Positions 18,469 through 27,436 of a stretch of 64,000 nucleotides of DNA are shown in pieces. Below the pieces are notes generated by a model. The model saw only the letters and a program-made list of their open reading frames with translations. It was not told the origin of the DNA and ran no database searches. Source of the stretch: Niabella aurantiaca DSM 17617 (lineage in GTDB: Bacteria > Bacteroidota > Bacteroidia > Chitinophagales > Chitinophagaceae); NCBI RefSeq assembly GCF_000374125.1, contig NZ_KB893625.1:983161-1047160 (forward strand). Direction: 5' to 3'. Position numbers and translations under genes: made by a program. Position 1 is the first letter of the stretch; the number at the start of each line of letters is the position of its first letter.

Positions 18469-19529
18469 ATGCCGCCGCCCCGCAAAGCAAGCTGTATAAG
18501 GAATCTGTCCATCCGCTTTAGCTATAACCGTTCCTTTAGCGGTAGCCAACCCTACCCGGATGCCGGCAGCTGGACCATGCACATGCGGCTGGATTATACG
18601 CTTTCCTTTTGGCCGGCGGGCATTACCGAGGCGGAGGCCGAGCTGCAGGAGCTCATCGTGCACATACATTTTGATGCCAAGTATAAAATTGATCACCTCA
18701 ATAAATTTTTGGAGCCTTCCTCCAACGCCGCGCTGGCGCAGGAAAAAAGGGACAACAGCAAGGGCATTTATAAAAATGCGGACCTGCTTAAAATGCATGC
18801 GTATAAGGATGCCATCCGGCGCACGGGTGGGGCCTATGTGCTGTACCCGGGGCATAAGGACCTTACCCGCAAAGGTTTTCATGAAATACTGCCCGGACTG
18901 GGCGCCTTCCCGGTGCGGCCTTCCAAAACGGAGGATGGCACCGGCGCTTTAAAAGCCTTTATCCTTGCCATTATCGATCATTTTATCAACCGCAGTTCCC
19001 AGCGGGAAAAATGGGCCTACTATACCTTTGACGTCTTCAAGCAAAAGCCGGGGGAAGATAATATACTCAACGAGCCCTTACCGGAGCCTTATGGGGCCAA
19101 CCGGGATCTGTTGCCGGACGATAGTTTTGTGCTCATCGGCTATTATAAATTCGCCGAGCAACTGGCCTGGATCCGGCAGCACCACCTGTACAATTTCAGG
19201 ACCGGCAGCGGGGCAGGGGGCCTGGTGCTGGATGCGCCCGGTATTTGCTGTTGCATACCGCCGGGCAGCAGCAGTCCGACGAGCTGTGGAAAATCATTAG
19301 CAAGGGTCCGCAGGTCTGTTCCCGGCAGGAGCTGCTGGACAAAAACTATCCTTCCCCCACGCAATCGCATTACCTGGTCATTCGCCTGGCGCCCGTGCCG
19401 GAGCCGGAGTTGCACCACCTGCAATGGCACTTCAAGAACCTGCCCAACTATGCATCCGGCAGGGCCTCCGCGGTTCCCTTTACCGCCACCCTGGCGCAGT
19501 TCATGAAGGTGGTACAGAGCCGGGAGTAG
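18469..19529 (+). pseudogene. Decayed DUF2357-type PD-(D/E)XK nuclease
   Basis: C-terminal nuclease half of a DUF2357/PDDEXK_7 protein, the McrC-like partner of McrB-type AAA+ proteins in modification-dependent restriction. Visible are SYNRSF, the first acidic strand LDYTLSFWP (usually PD), the catalytic HFDAKYKID, then LLKMHAYKDAI, GAYVLYPG and LPGLGAFPVRP. The frame breaks at 19234-19239: LVLDA must continue as RYLLLHTAG, which is encoded in another frame (19236 onward, ending 19529). A two-base gain (GCGC for GC) or one-base loss explains this. The usual N-terminal DUF2357 domain of several hundred residues is absent: only ~230 bases separate it from the previous gene. A 43-codon ORF (18390-18521) overlaps the 5' end in another frame. 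No McrB gene is present. Confidence 0.82.
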
Positions 19530-19563
19530 CGCTATCGGCATCACAGCAGCGGGCTCTTTTTTT

Positions 19564-19690
19564 GGGCGTGCCCCCAACCCGCCCACGCATCAGGGCCCAC
19601 ACAGGGCCGGGGTCGGGCTATGCAGGGGTTCCGTGCTGCGCACCGGCCGCTGTTGGCGGCCGCCCTTTCTATCCCTCACGCGGGCATCCG
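19564..19690. repeat. GC-rich GGGCGTGCCCC...GGTCGGGCTAT intergenic element
   Basis: Begins GGGCGTGCCCCC, continues with CAGGGCCCACACAGGGCC, then GGTCGGGCTAT, the palindrome GGCCGCTGTTGGCGGCC and ends TATCCCTCACGC. From memory this layout matches dispersed structured elements seen in many Bacteroidota genomes; I cannot confirm copy number here because only one copy lies in the window. Immediately precedes the AT-rich cassette. Confidence 0.55.
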
Positions 19691-20147
19691 TGCCATAAAC
19701 CCGGTTAGTAAGTGAAGGAGAGTGAACCATTTTGTCACGGTGAGCCTGACGAACCGTTGACCAACGAATATTTGGTTTTTTACGGAAATCCGTAAAGAAC
19801 ATTAATTACAAGCGTATAGTTTTATATAAAAAACAATGTATATACGATGCAGGTTGTTAAAGCTTAATTCCAGATTTTTCCTATATTTAAAGGACCAAAC
19901 AAATAAATTGACTATTTAATGAAACATCCAATTGCTGTACACAGCCCACCCTGTGTCTAGTTTTTATTATCTCCGTATTCCCTAATGATGTATTGGGAAC
20001 GCGCTTTTATAAAAGATGCAATGCTTAGCAGATGCATAAACTACAGCCAGTATACCTGCATGGGAGGTTTAATAATTAAAATAAGAGTTAGGATTCTGCT
20101 TAATACATTTTAGAGTTACTCACCTATAAATTTCTGACAACAGTGTT
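19691..20147. other. AT-rich intergenic region before the protease-helicase cassette
   Basis: Base composition changes sharply to AT-rich near 19770. TGTCACGGTGAGCCTGACGA at about 19733 resembles the opening of the intergenic repeat seen at 92, 271 and 26794. No gene is recognised. No exact TAnnTTTG box lies close to the 20148 start, so the cassette promoter is not identified. Confidence 0.45.
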
Positions 20148-21323
20148 ATGATAAAATATTTCCCATATCATGAACTTACCGCTAATTACTTTGAAAATAA
20201 TCAACAAATTTGGGATTTTTTTTCAAATACCATTAATAAAGAGGCACAGCTTAAAGAATTTAAAGTAAATCTCCTAAAAAATACATACCAATTTACCAAA
20301 GAGGGAGAACCCGAGTTATTTAATAAAGTTGCTATTGCAAAAGAAAAGCTTGGATTGACGGTTCCCGTATACCTTTATCAAGCTCAGCATGCTGAAGAAG
20401 TTAATGCAAGTGTCTTGTATTTAAATAAAGAGGTCTATATTATTTTTAGTGGTAGATTGTTGCAACTTTTGAGCGATGATGAGTTGCTTGCAGTTATTGG
20501 TCATGAGTTAAGCCATGTTTTACTTTATACACAACTTAATGGTAAAATTGAGGTGGCAGACAGGATTATATATGCGCTGGCTAATAATGCTGGGAGCTCT
20601 CCTGCTCACTTTGAATCGGCTAGATTGTTTAAATTGTACACAGAAATTTTTTGTGATAGAGGTGCATATTTAGTAACAGGTAATTATTCAGCTGTTATAA
20701 TATCACTAGTAAAAGTTGTAACCGGCCTTACGTCTGTTAATGCGGACAGCTACATCAAACAAGCAGAGGAAATTTTTTTAGCCGATACACAAACGAAAGC
20801 CAACGGAGTATCGCACCCTGAAAATTTTATACGGGCAAGAGCTATTTGGCTCTGGCATAGTAAAGGTGCTGAAGCTGAACCGGAAATAAAGCAAATGATT
20901 CAAGGATACACGTCTATTGATGAGTTAGATTTATTTCAACAAAATCAAATGAGTTTGATCACAAAGGAGCTGGCGCAGTTGCTATTAAAACCGAATTGGA
21001 TGCGAACGCCACATATTTTGGCCCTAAATCAGCAGTATTTTAACAGGACTGAAATAAACGAACAACTCAGCAAGGAACAACTAAAACTAGCAATAACTCC
21101 TCTCCATCCAAGTTTAAAAGATTATTTTTCCTATGTACTCTATGACTTTTCGATGGCTGATAAAGAATTAGAGGATGCGCCCCTGGGCCTTTGCTTTTCT
21201 CTTGCTGAGGAACTGTCTTTGGATGAGCAATTTTTAAATACAGTTAAACGAGAGAAGAAACTTACACAAAAAAAGGTACTCGCTTTAAAGAAGCAGGCAT
21301 TATCTGTTCTGGAAGAGTTATAA
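20148..21323 (+). CDS. M48-type cytosolic zinc metalloprotease
   Basis: 391 residues, no signal peptide or membrane span visible. Residues ~60-180 carry the M48 peptidase core: LGLTVPVYLYQA, YIIFSGRLLQLLSDDELLAV and the zinc motif HELSH (119-123), then EIFCDRGAYL with the probable third ligand Glu166. SHPENFIRARAIW (about 225) matches the SHP-R segment of M48 proteins. The C-terminal ~150 residues are unassigned. It is AT-rich like the helicase gene that starts 24 bases after its stop, and the two are probably one operon. A protease regulating or being triggered by the helicase partner is my inference; a housekeeping protease is the alternative. Confidence 0.82.
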   Translation: MIKYFPYHELTANYFENNQQIWDFFSNTINKEAQLKEFKVNLLKNTYQFTKEGEPELFNKVAIAKEKLGLTVPVYLYQAQHAEEVNASVLYLNKEVYIIFSGRLLQLLSDDELLAVIGHELSHVLLYTQLNGKIEVADRIIYALANNAGSSPAHFESARLFKLYTEIFCDRGAYLVTGNYSAVIISLVKVVTGLTSVNADSYIKQAEEIFLADTQTKANGVSHPENFIRARAIWLWHSKGAEAEPEIKQMIQGYTSIDELDLFQQNQMSLITKELAQLLLKPNWMRTPHILALNQQYFNRTEINEQLSKEQLKLAITPLHPSLKDYFSYVLYDFSMADKELEDAPLGLCFSLAEELSLDEQFLNTVKREKKLTQKKVLALKKQALSVLEEL

Positions 21324-21347
21324 CTTATATAATACATAGCAATAGAC

Positions 21348-22997
21348 ATGACAAATACAACTTTTCAACAATATTTGCAATCAGCTTTTTTGTCGGGCCC
21401 AATGAGTACCGACGAAACCGTTGAATTTGTATTGGCTCTTTTTGAGGAAGTAAATAGTTTTCATGAAAATGGACAGGTGGGGGCATTTGAAAAGCCTGAT
21501 ACTGTTTTTTTGACAGAAGGAAGGCTTGATATTGACGAAAATTATACACACGAGCCGAGTAATAATTTAAATGAGATCAATGCTTTATTGGCAAAGGAGG
21601 TAATAAAGGGGTATGAAATTACAGGTCAGATACTGGTGGATCAGGATGTTTCCCAAAATACGGTTACTATTAAGAATATGCAGGTTCAGACTGATAACCT
21701 TTCGGAACTTAAAAGACCTGTTTACTTTCCAGGGTACCAGTGTTATGAGATGCGATTGAAGCATCATGACGCCCAAACTGATATTTTCTGCTTAGGCCTA
21801 ATACTGGGCAGCGTTGTTATGGGGCTGGATTTATATGACGTTGATGACTTAAATAAATTTGCATCATACCGTCAGCAACCTGCCGGTCTTAATCCTCGGA
21901 TGCATCCAACGCTGTGTTCTTTGGTTACAGAAATGACAGAGTTGGATAGAAGTAAACGGCTAAGGGATCTAGCGGAGGCCATACAGAGACTAAGGTTTTA
22001 CAGAGATTATGACCCGCAGTTGCAAATAGATCTTTCTCAGATGGCGGAGTTACAAGTTCAAAGTCCTACCGATCGTAAAAGTTTTATATTATCGAAACTA
22101 AGGAACCGGCTTTTTGATAGCAGTAGGCGTAATCGAATGCTCTATTACAAACCGAATAGTCGGTTTGCAAACCTTACTATCAGCAGTGTTCCAATGGTAT
22201 TACATTATCAGAGTATTAATCCACAGCTACTTTTTACCTGGACTGGCGAAATTTCTAAAAGAATTATTGCCACACAGGACCTGGATTTAAACAGATATTT
22301 GCGCTTTGAAGATCATCCATATCTAAATAGTCAATTAAATAGTATTCGGCAACAGAGCGAAAGCGATAAAAAAGAATTTGGCTTTAGTCAGTTGAAATTA
22401 GTGGTAGCCTATTTGCACTGGCATAATCTTAAGGAAAGTACAAGTGAGCGTATTCAAAGCCCATTGTTGCTGCTTCCGGTGGCGTTGGAACGTAAAAAAT
22501 CTTTAAAAGAAGAACGGTTTGTTCTAAAAATTCTGGATAATGCGGCAGTAATAAATCCGGTATTGAGTAATTACCTAAAAGATCTTTATGGAATAGAACT
22601 GCCAGAAAGTATAGATTTTGATGATATTAGCATGGAGGAATTTTACAATGTATTACAATCAAAAATTAATGAAGCCAGGCAGGGAGTAAAATTGAATTAT
22701 ATTGATAAACCCAGGATAAAAATCATTCATAGTATTGCAAAGCAAACAATTAATAACTATCAAAAAAAGCTCAGATCAAGGAATAAAGCTGCATTTAATC
22801 ATATTGAGTATAGCTATAGTGAGGATAATTTTAAACCATTAGGTTTGGAACTCTTCAAACACAAAATACAGCCTGTATTGAGCAATCTGGAATTTTTGCT
22901 GGAAAGTGATAGTGACAATACGCAACATTTTTCCAATCTGGCGGTGGCTAAGAGTACATTTGAAATTACGGATGGAGAGAATAACCCATATAGTTGA
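21348..22997 (+). CDS. N-terminal half of pseudokinase-DUF4011 helicase (ends at in-frame TGA)
   Basis: 549 codons. Residues ~25-62 look like the alphaE helix and catalytic loop of a Ser/Thr kinase (FEEVNSFHENGQ then KPDTVFLTEGRLDID), but the HRD motif is lost (VGAFEKPD). Residues ~115-210 resemble the C-lobe: PVYFPGYQ in place of the APE region, HHDAQTDIFCLGLILG, and a closing Arg in ELDRSKRL. No N-lobe with a glycine loop is present. From ~240 the DUF4011 signature KLRNRLFDSSRRNRMLYY starts a large SF1 helicase. The frame ends at TGA 22995-22997 in NPYS-stop-DFD, where family members have NPY-x-WDFD-like sequence; reading continues in the same frame to 26750. Most simply this is one 1800-codon gene with a nonsense mutation or sequence error. 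Confidence 0.82.
   Translation: MTNTTFQQYLQSAFLSGPMSTDETVEFVLALFEEVNSFHENGQVGAFEKPDTVFLTEGRLDIDENYTHEPSNNLNEINALLAKEVIKGYEITGQILVDQDVSQNTVTIKNMQVQTDNLSELKRPVYFPGYQCYEMRLKHHDAQTDIFCLGLILGSVVMGLDLYDVDDLNKFASYRQQPAGLNPRMHPTLCSLVTEMTELDRSKRLRDLAEAIQRLRFYRDYDPQLQIDLSQMAELQVQSPTDRKSFILSKLRNRLFDSSRRNRMLYYKPNSRFANLTISSVPMVLHYQSINPQLLFTWTGEISKRIIATQDLDLNRYLRFEDHPYLNSQLNSIRQQSESDKKEFGFSQLKLVVAYLHWHNLKESTSERIQSPLLLLPVALERKKSLKEERFVLKILDNAAVINPVLSNYLKDLYGIELPESIDFDDISMEEFYNVLQSKINEARQGVKLNYIDKPRIKIIHSIAKQTINNYQKKLRSRNKAAFNHIEYSYSEDNFKPLGLELFKHKIQPVLSNLEFLLESDSDNTQHFSNLAVAKSTFEITDGENNPYS
22995..22997 (+). other. In-frame TGA at a conserved tryptophan codon
   Basis: The TGA separates two halves in the same frame, and 16 sense codons link it to the ATG at 23046 (DFDICNIVLGNFNYKK). 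DUF4011 helicases carry Trp at this position, so TGG to TGA is a one-base change. The linking codons still encode the family motif LGNFNYKKMSLV. Confidence 0.85.
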
Positions 22998-23045
22998 GAC
23001 TTTGATATTTGCAATATTGTATTAGGTAATTTCAACTATAAAAAA

Positions 23046-26000
23046 ATGAGCTTGGTTGGAGATTACAATACCATTTTGCACGATAATATTGATCACAATG
23101 TTTTCGAAGATATTTTTAGCAATAAACCCCGCAATCCCGCATCGCCAACAATATCAAACAATATCAAAGAATGGCATCATGTAATAGCTGCAGATCCTAC
23201 GCAAAACAGAGCTGTAGCGCAAAGCAGGAGTGGAGAAAGCTATGTTATACAAGGACCTCCAGGTACAGGTAAAAGCCAAACGATTACAAATTTAATTGCT
23301 GACTTACTAATAAATGATAAAAATATACTTTTCATATGTGAGAAAAGAGCGGCTTTAGATGTGGTATATCACCGCCTAAATCAAAATAAGCTTGGGGAAC
23401 TTTGTTGTTATATACATGACAGCCAGGGAGATAAAAAGGAGTTTTATAAAAACCTGAAATTGGTATATGACGATTTTGTAAATAATAAACTGAGTCTTTC
23501 TAAAATAGAAGCGTATCGAGCTGAAGTTTTGTTAAAGATAGAAAATCATACAGCTCTTTTAAATGAATTTCATTATCAGCTTAAATCTGATATAGAAGGA
23601 GGTGTTAGTATTCGATATTTAATTGAACGGTTATTAGCTTTACGCCAGGTGTTATTACCTGAGGTGGCAGATAAATCCATAGTACCCGGATATGGCAAAT
23701 GGAAAGAATACGGTAAGGTAATTTTAGAATTAAGTAAAGCACTGGGTTCATCTGGTGCTGATGAAGTACTGGCCCATCATCCATTTGCAAATCTAAATAA
23801 CTATATCCTTCGTGCAGAGAATCCATTTGCGCTTTTTGATAGTATCGTAGCACATGCCTATGAATCTTTGGAAATAGTAAAAGCGTTGATTAGCCAGTAT
23901 AATATTTCAGCAAGCTATACTGACAGTTTGGAGCATATTAAAAACCTGATAGAAGACGCTGTTTTATTAGAGCCAATTGCGAAAAGCGGTAATTTAAATC
24001 TAACAGAATCATCTGGTGAGGCCGCCGCCCGCTTTGAGGAGGCATGGCAGCTTTACAATCAGCTGTATCGCAAGAAAGAGGATGCTATCAAAAATAATTC
24101 CAATTGGCTCAATAGATTTTCAAGACAAGACATACTACAGGCAATTCCTATTTCTGAAAGATATGAAAAGGCATTTTTGGGTTTTCTAAATGGCAGCTGG
24201 CGTCGTTTAAAGAAACGGTTAAATCAATCGTATGATTTTTCATCACATGCTGTAAAACCTTCGTATACAGATATTCTTAAACAATTGCAGGATGAATACA
24301 GCGCCAAAGAAGCGTTTGCCAACAATAAGGAAGAAGTGGAGCAGCGTTACCGTGTTGAAGATATAACGCAGATGAAAAAAAATATAGATGCCTTAAAAAA
24401 TAAAAAAGGTGATCGCGAAGTTGATTATTTATTAGCACACGAAATGCCGGATGAATTGGTGCTAAAACTAAGCGAACTAAATAATGAATTGCAACAACTG
24501 GAGTTGCATTTAAAGCAATGTCTTTATAGTGTGCAAAACAAATCTGTAGCTGAGTTGAGGAATGAGTTAGCCACAATCAAAAGCAATGCTCCTGTTTTAC
24601 GACAGCTGTTGCCCTATCTTCGAGAATTTTCAGAATTGCCTGTTGAGGTTCAGAATTTTATTAGGAAGATTCCTGTTAGTCCATCTCAGGCAGAAGCTAT
24701 AATGGCTTCATGTACATTGGATGCCCTCTATAAAAATAACCAAACTTTTGCAACAATAAATCACGCACTACTACAGCGTACAGTTAGCGAAATTGAAACC
24801 GCATACAAGGAATTACTAATAGTTAATGGAGATTATATACGGGCAAAAAGAAGAGCAAAGTTTTTGAGACATTATGAATTAAGTAATTCGGCTGCGGCTC
24901 AATTAAGTCCGGATGAAAAGCGCTTTAAAAAGTCTTATGCTGAAGGAAGAAAGATATTGGAGCATGAAATGAATAAAACCATGCGGTACCGCACTATTCG
25001 TGAAATTGCATCTAATGAAAGCGGGCAGGTGTTAAAAGACGTAAAGCCTGTATGGTTAATGAGTCCGCTTAGCGTAAGTGATAGTTTACCGTTGGATGCA
25101 AGTTTCTTTGACGTGGTTATTTTTGATGAAGCCAGCCAGATTACATTGGAACAAGGTATTCCGGCATTGTTTAGGGCGCCTCAAACGATTATTGTGGGTG
25201 ATGACAAACAAATGCCGCCCAGTAATTTCTTTAATGCAAAAGCAGAGGACCCAAATGATTTGGATACGTTTGAAGGGGAAAAGGAAGATGAAATCATAAG
25301 TGCAGATGCAGATAGCTTGCTTGTTCAGGGCGCACGAAAATTGAATAACACCATGCTTAGCTGGCACTATCGGAGCCGCCATGAGGAATTAATCAGTTAC
25401 TCAAACCACGCCTTTTATGAGGGCGGGTTATTGACTATTCCTGACAAAAAAACACATTATCAGGTACAGCCTTTGTTAGAGGTTAAAGGCGCCGATGATG
25501 GAAAAATGAATGCAGATCTATTATTGAAGGGGGGTATTAGTTATCACTATATTCCTGGCGCGGTATATGAAAATAGAGGTAATCTTAGTGAAGCAAAATA
25601 CATCGCAGAAATGTTGCGTAAACTATTATTGGATGATGTAAAAGAATCGATTGGTATCGTTGCTTTTAGCCAGGAGCAACAAAGTATTATAGAAACGGCT
25701 ATAGAAGAACTGGCAATATCTGATAGGAATTTTGAGTCGGTATTGGATAAAGCTTTCAATCGTAATGAAGAGGGGCAATTTATTGGGGTTTTTATTAAAA
25801 ATTTAGAGAATGTGCAAGGTGACGAACGCGATATCATTATTATGAGTGTTTGTTATGGTTTCGACCCTAATAAAAAAATGCTTATGAATTTTGGGCCTAT
25901 CAATAAAAAAGGTGGCGAAAAAAGATTAAATGTAATTTTTAGCAGAGCAAAAAAGCACATGGCTGTGGTAAGTAGTATTCGATATCATAATATTACTAAT

Positions 26001-26750
26001 GATTATAATCCCGGTGCGAATTACTTTAAACGCTTTTTGCATTATGCAGAGCTGGTAAGCACGGGAGATCTAAACGCTGCACAAATGATATTAGATACAC
26101 TTGTTACAAATGAAACCAGAACAAGTGAAGGAAGAAGCAACTATTTTTTGGTGGCGAGTCAGGTAAAAAGGCTTTTGGAGAAAAAGGGCTTTTATGTAGA
26201 TGAAAACGTGGGCCAAAGCACCTTCAAATGCTCTCTTGCAATAAAAAAGAATAAAACTGATGGAAATTACACACTAGGGATTCTAATTGATGATGAAAAT
26301 CATTACAACAATGACAATGTTGTAGAACAATATTATCAGAAACCGGCTATTTTAAGAGCCTTTGGATGGCATGTACTAAATATTTATGCTAAGGATTGGC
26401 TTGAAGATCAAGAGCTCGTAATGCAAAGAGTGCTGAAGTTGTTGAATGGGGAAGAGTTGAACACACCTGAAAAGCCGGGTGTTAAACCTTCACATTTAGA
26501 AAAAACCGCTCCTATTGATGAAAATAGTATTTTTCTTTTGGCTCCGGAACAAGACAAATTTTGGCAGCTGACAATACAAGGCAATACTATAACCACAAAA
26601 TTTGGCAAAATGGGAACGCCTGGTTTGGCTCAAGTGAACATTTTTGATACGGCAGAGCAAGCTGAAGCAATGAGGCAGGAGATGATTAAAGAATATAAAG
26701 AGAAAGGATATATTGAGGATGCTACAAGTTCAACTTCGGTTCATTCTTAA
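23046..26750 (+). CDS. C-terminal half: SF1 helicase, MTES_1575-like nuclease domain, WGR domain
   Basis: 1234 codons from ATG 23046, in frame with the upstream half. Helicase motifs: Walker A GPPGTGKSQTITN (about residue 75), motif II VVIFDEASQI, motif III GDDKQMPPS, then SWHYRSRHEELI, ENVQGDERDIIIMSVCYG and LNVIFSRAKKHM. A long insert between motifs I and II is probably coiled-coil or helical. After the helicase, SQVKRLLEKKGF to AFGWHVLNIYAKDWL matches the REase_MTES_1575 (Vsr-like) domain, with LGILIDDENHY at the core. The last ~65 residues (FWQLTIQGNTITTKFGKMGTPG...KGYIED) look like a WGR domain, a nucleic-acid-binding module known from PARPs. If translated alone this half could still fold as a helicase, but no ribosome-binding signal precedes the ATG. 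Confidence 0.85.
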   Translation: MSLVGDYNTILHDNIDHNVFEDIFSNKPRNPASPTISNNIKEWHHVIAADPTQNRAVAQSRSGESYVIQGPPGTGKSQTITNLIADLLINDKNILFICEKRAALDVVYHRLNQNKLGELCCYIHDSQGDKKEFYKNLKLVYDDFVNNKLSLSKIEAYRAEVLLKIENHTALLNEFHYQLKSDIEGGVSIRYLIERLLALRQVLLPEVADKSIVPGYGKWKEYGKVILELSKALGSSGADEVLAHHPFANLNNYILRAENPFALFDSIVAHAYESLEIVKALISQYNISASYTDSLEHIKNLIEDAVLLEPIAKSGNLNLTESSGEAAARFEEAWQLYNQLYRKKEDAIKNNSNWLNRFSRQDILQAIPISERYEKAFLGFLNGSWRRLKKRLNQSYDFSSHAVKPSYTDILKQLQDEYSAKEAFANNKEEVEQRYRVEDITQMKKNIDALKNKKGDREVDYLLAHEMPDELVLKLSELNNELQQLELHLKQCLYSVQNKSVAELRNELATIKSNAPVLRQLLPYLREFSELPVEVQNFIRKIPVSPSQAEAIMASCTLDALYKNNQTFATINHALLQRTVSEIETAYKELLIVNGDYIRAKRRAKFLRHYELSNSAAAQLSPDEKRFKKSYAEGRKILEHEMNKTMRYRTIREIASNESGQVLKDVKPVWLMSPLSVSDSLPLDASFFDVVIFDEASQITLEQGIPALFRAPQTIIVGDDKQMPPSNFFNAKAEDPNDLDTFEGEKEDEIISADADSLLVQGARKLNNTMLSWHYRSRHEELISYSNHAFYEGGLLTIPDKKTHYQVQPLLEVKGADDGKMNADLLLKGGISYHYIPGAVYENRGNLSEAKYIAEMLRKLLLDDVKESIGIVAFSQEQQSIIETAIEELAISDRNFESVLDKAFNRNEEGQFIGVFIKNLENVQGDERDIIIMSVCYGFDPNKKMLMNFGPINKKGGEKRLNVIFSRAKKHMAVVSSIRYHNITNDYNPGANYFKRFLHYAELVSTGDLNAAQMILDTLVTNETRTSEGRSNYFLVASQVKRLLEKKGFYVDENVGQSTFKCSLAIKKNKTDGNYTLGILIDDENHYNNDNVVEQYYQKPAILRAFGWHVLNIYAKDWLEDQELVMQRVLKLLNGEELNTPEKPGVKPSHLEKTAPIDENSIFLLAPEQDKFWQLTIQGNTITTKFGKMGTPGLAQVNIFDTAEQAEAMRQEMIKEYKEKGYIEDATSSTSVHS

Positions 26751-26793
26751 AATAGTTAATGGATAGCATGCATGCAGGTCCAATGTTGTTATT

Positions 26794-26887
26794 GTCGTAC
26801 GTCATCCTGAGCGCAACGCAGTGGAGCCGAAGGATCTCCCAATTGCCCGACTGTCCTGCATTACAGGGATGTTTCGGTTGCGCGTTG
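26794..26887. repeat. Single copy of the CATCCTGAGCGCAACGCAG intergenic element
   Basis: CGTCATCCTGAGCGCAAC, GTGGAGCCGAAGGATCTCCC and ACAGGGATGTTTCGGTTGCG match the units at 92 and 271 with scattered changes. It lies exactly between the helicase stop and the 3' end of the HNH remnant, where composition returns to that of the flanks. Confidence 0.75.
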
Positions 26888-26890
26888 CTA

Positions 26891-27240
26891 CTATTTTATC
26901 TCATTTCTATGCCGCTCCAAATACGCATGATTTTCTACCGACAGGTTTTTAATGCTTTCCCGGCCGGTAACGCCAATTTTATCATAGGCGCTGGCGCGCA
27001 GCGCGGGGGAGGATGATTTTCCCATTGTTTTCAAAACTAATCAGGTGTTGGTCAAACAAGGCATCATACACCGGGGATAACAAAATGCCGTTGTGCACAT
27101 CCAGTCGCTCTATATTGTTGGCATGGCGCCAGGGTACAATATGGGAAGCAATTAATATCTCGTGTTTTGTATAGCCGGTAACGGCACAGGCAAACCGCCA
27201 GCGATGCAATACGCTTTTGCGATAAGCGCCCTGACCAATA
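26891..27240 (-). pseudogene. HNH endonuclease remnant, truncated and frameshifted
   Basis: Reading leftward: IGQGAYRKSVLHRWRF, CAVTGYTKHEILIASHI, PWRHANNIERLDVHNGILL, SPVYDALFDQHLISF are the HNH_2 core with its Cys/His/Asn pattern. After GKIIL the frame breaks at a run of five G (27005-27009, + strand); the other frame continues ALRASAYDKIGVTG to YLERHRNEIK and a stop at 26891, the usual family C-terminus. The N-terminal part is gone: homology stops at 27240, where the transposase stub begins. Such proteins are commonly restriction-type nucleases. Both lesions make it a relic. Confidence 0.8.
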
Positions 27241-27241
27241 C

Positions 27242-27436
27242 ATGCTGCAAAAGCTTATCCCCAAAAAATCAGAAAGGATAAAATTCAATAATGCTGAAAG
27301 TGGTAAGACCTTAATTTTTCTCACGAACAACTTTCATCTTAAAGCAACTGAAATCGCACAACTGTATAAACACAGATGGGAAATTGAACGGTTCTTTAAA
27401 TGGATTAAACAGCACTTAAAAATAAAATCCTTTTTT
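27242..27436 (+). mobile_element. C-terminal stub of an IS4-type transposase
   Basis: About 65 codons matching the end of IS4-like DDE transposases (DUF4372 type): SGKTLIFLTNNFHL, ATEIAQLYKHRWEIERFF with the catalytic-region Glu, and KWIKQHLKIKSFF. Homology ends near 27436, just before the dciA-like stop codon. The N-terminus, the first two catalytic Asp residues and any terminal inverted repeats are missing. The insertion or later deletion probably removed the 5' part of the HNH gene. Confidence 0.8.

Noticed and set aside
18390-18521. 43-codon ORF as the true N-terminus of the DUF2357 gene
   Set aside because: It looks codon-like but ends in a stop in another frame, and I could not match it to the DUF2357 domain.
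19230-19245. Programmed frameshift in the DUF2357 gene
   Set aside because: No slippery heptamer is present and the gene already lacks its N-terminal domain.
22995-22997. TGA as selenocysteine or programmed recoding
   Set aside because: The family residue is Trp, not Cys, and no stable hairpin is evident just downstream; a point mutation or error is simpler.
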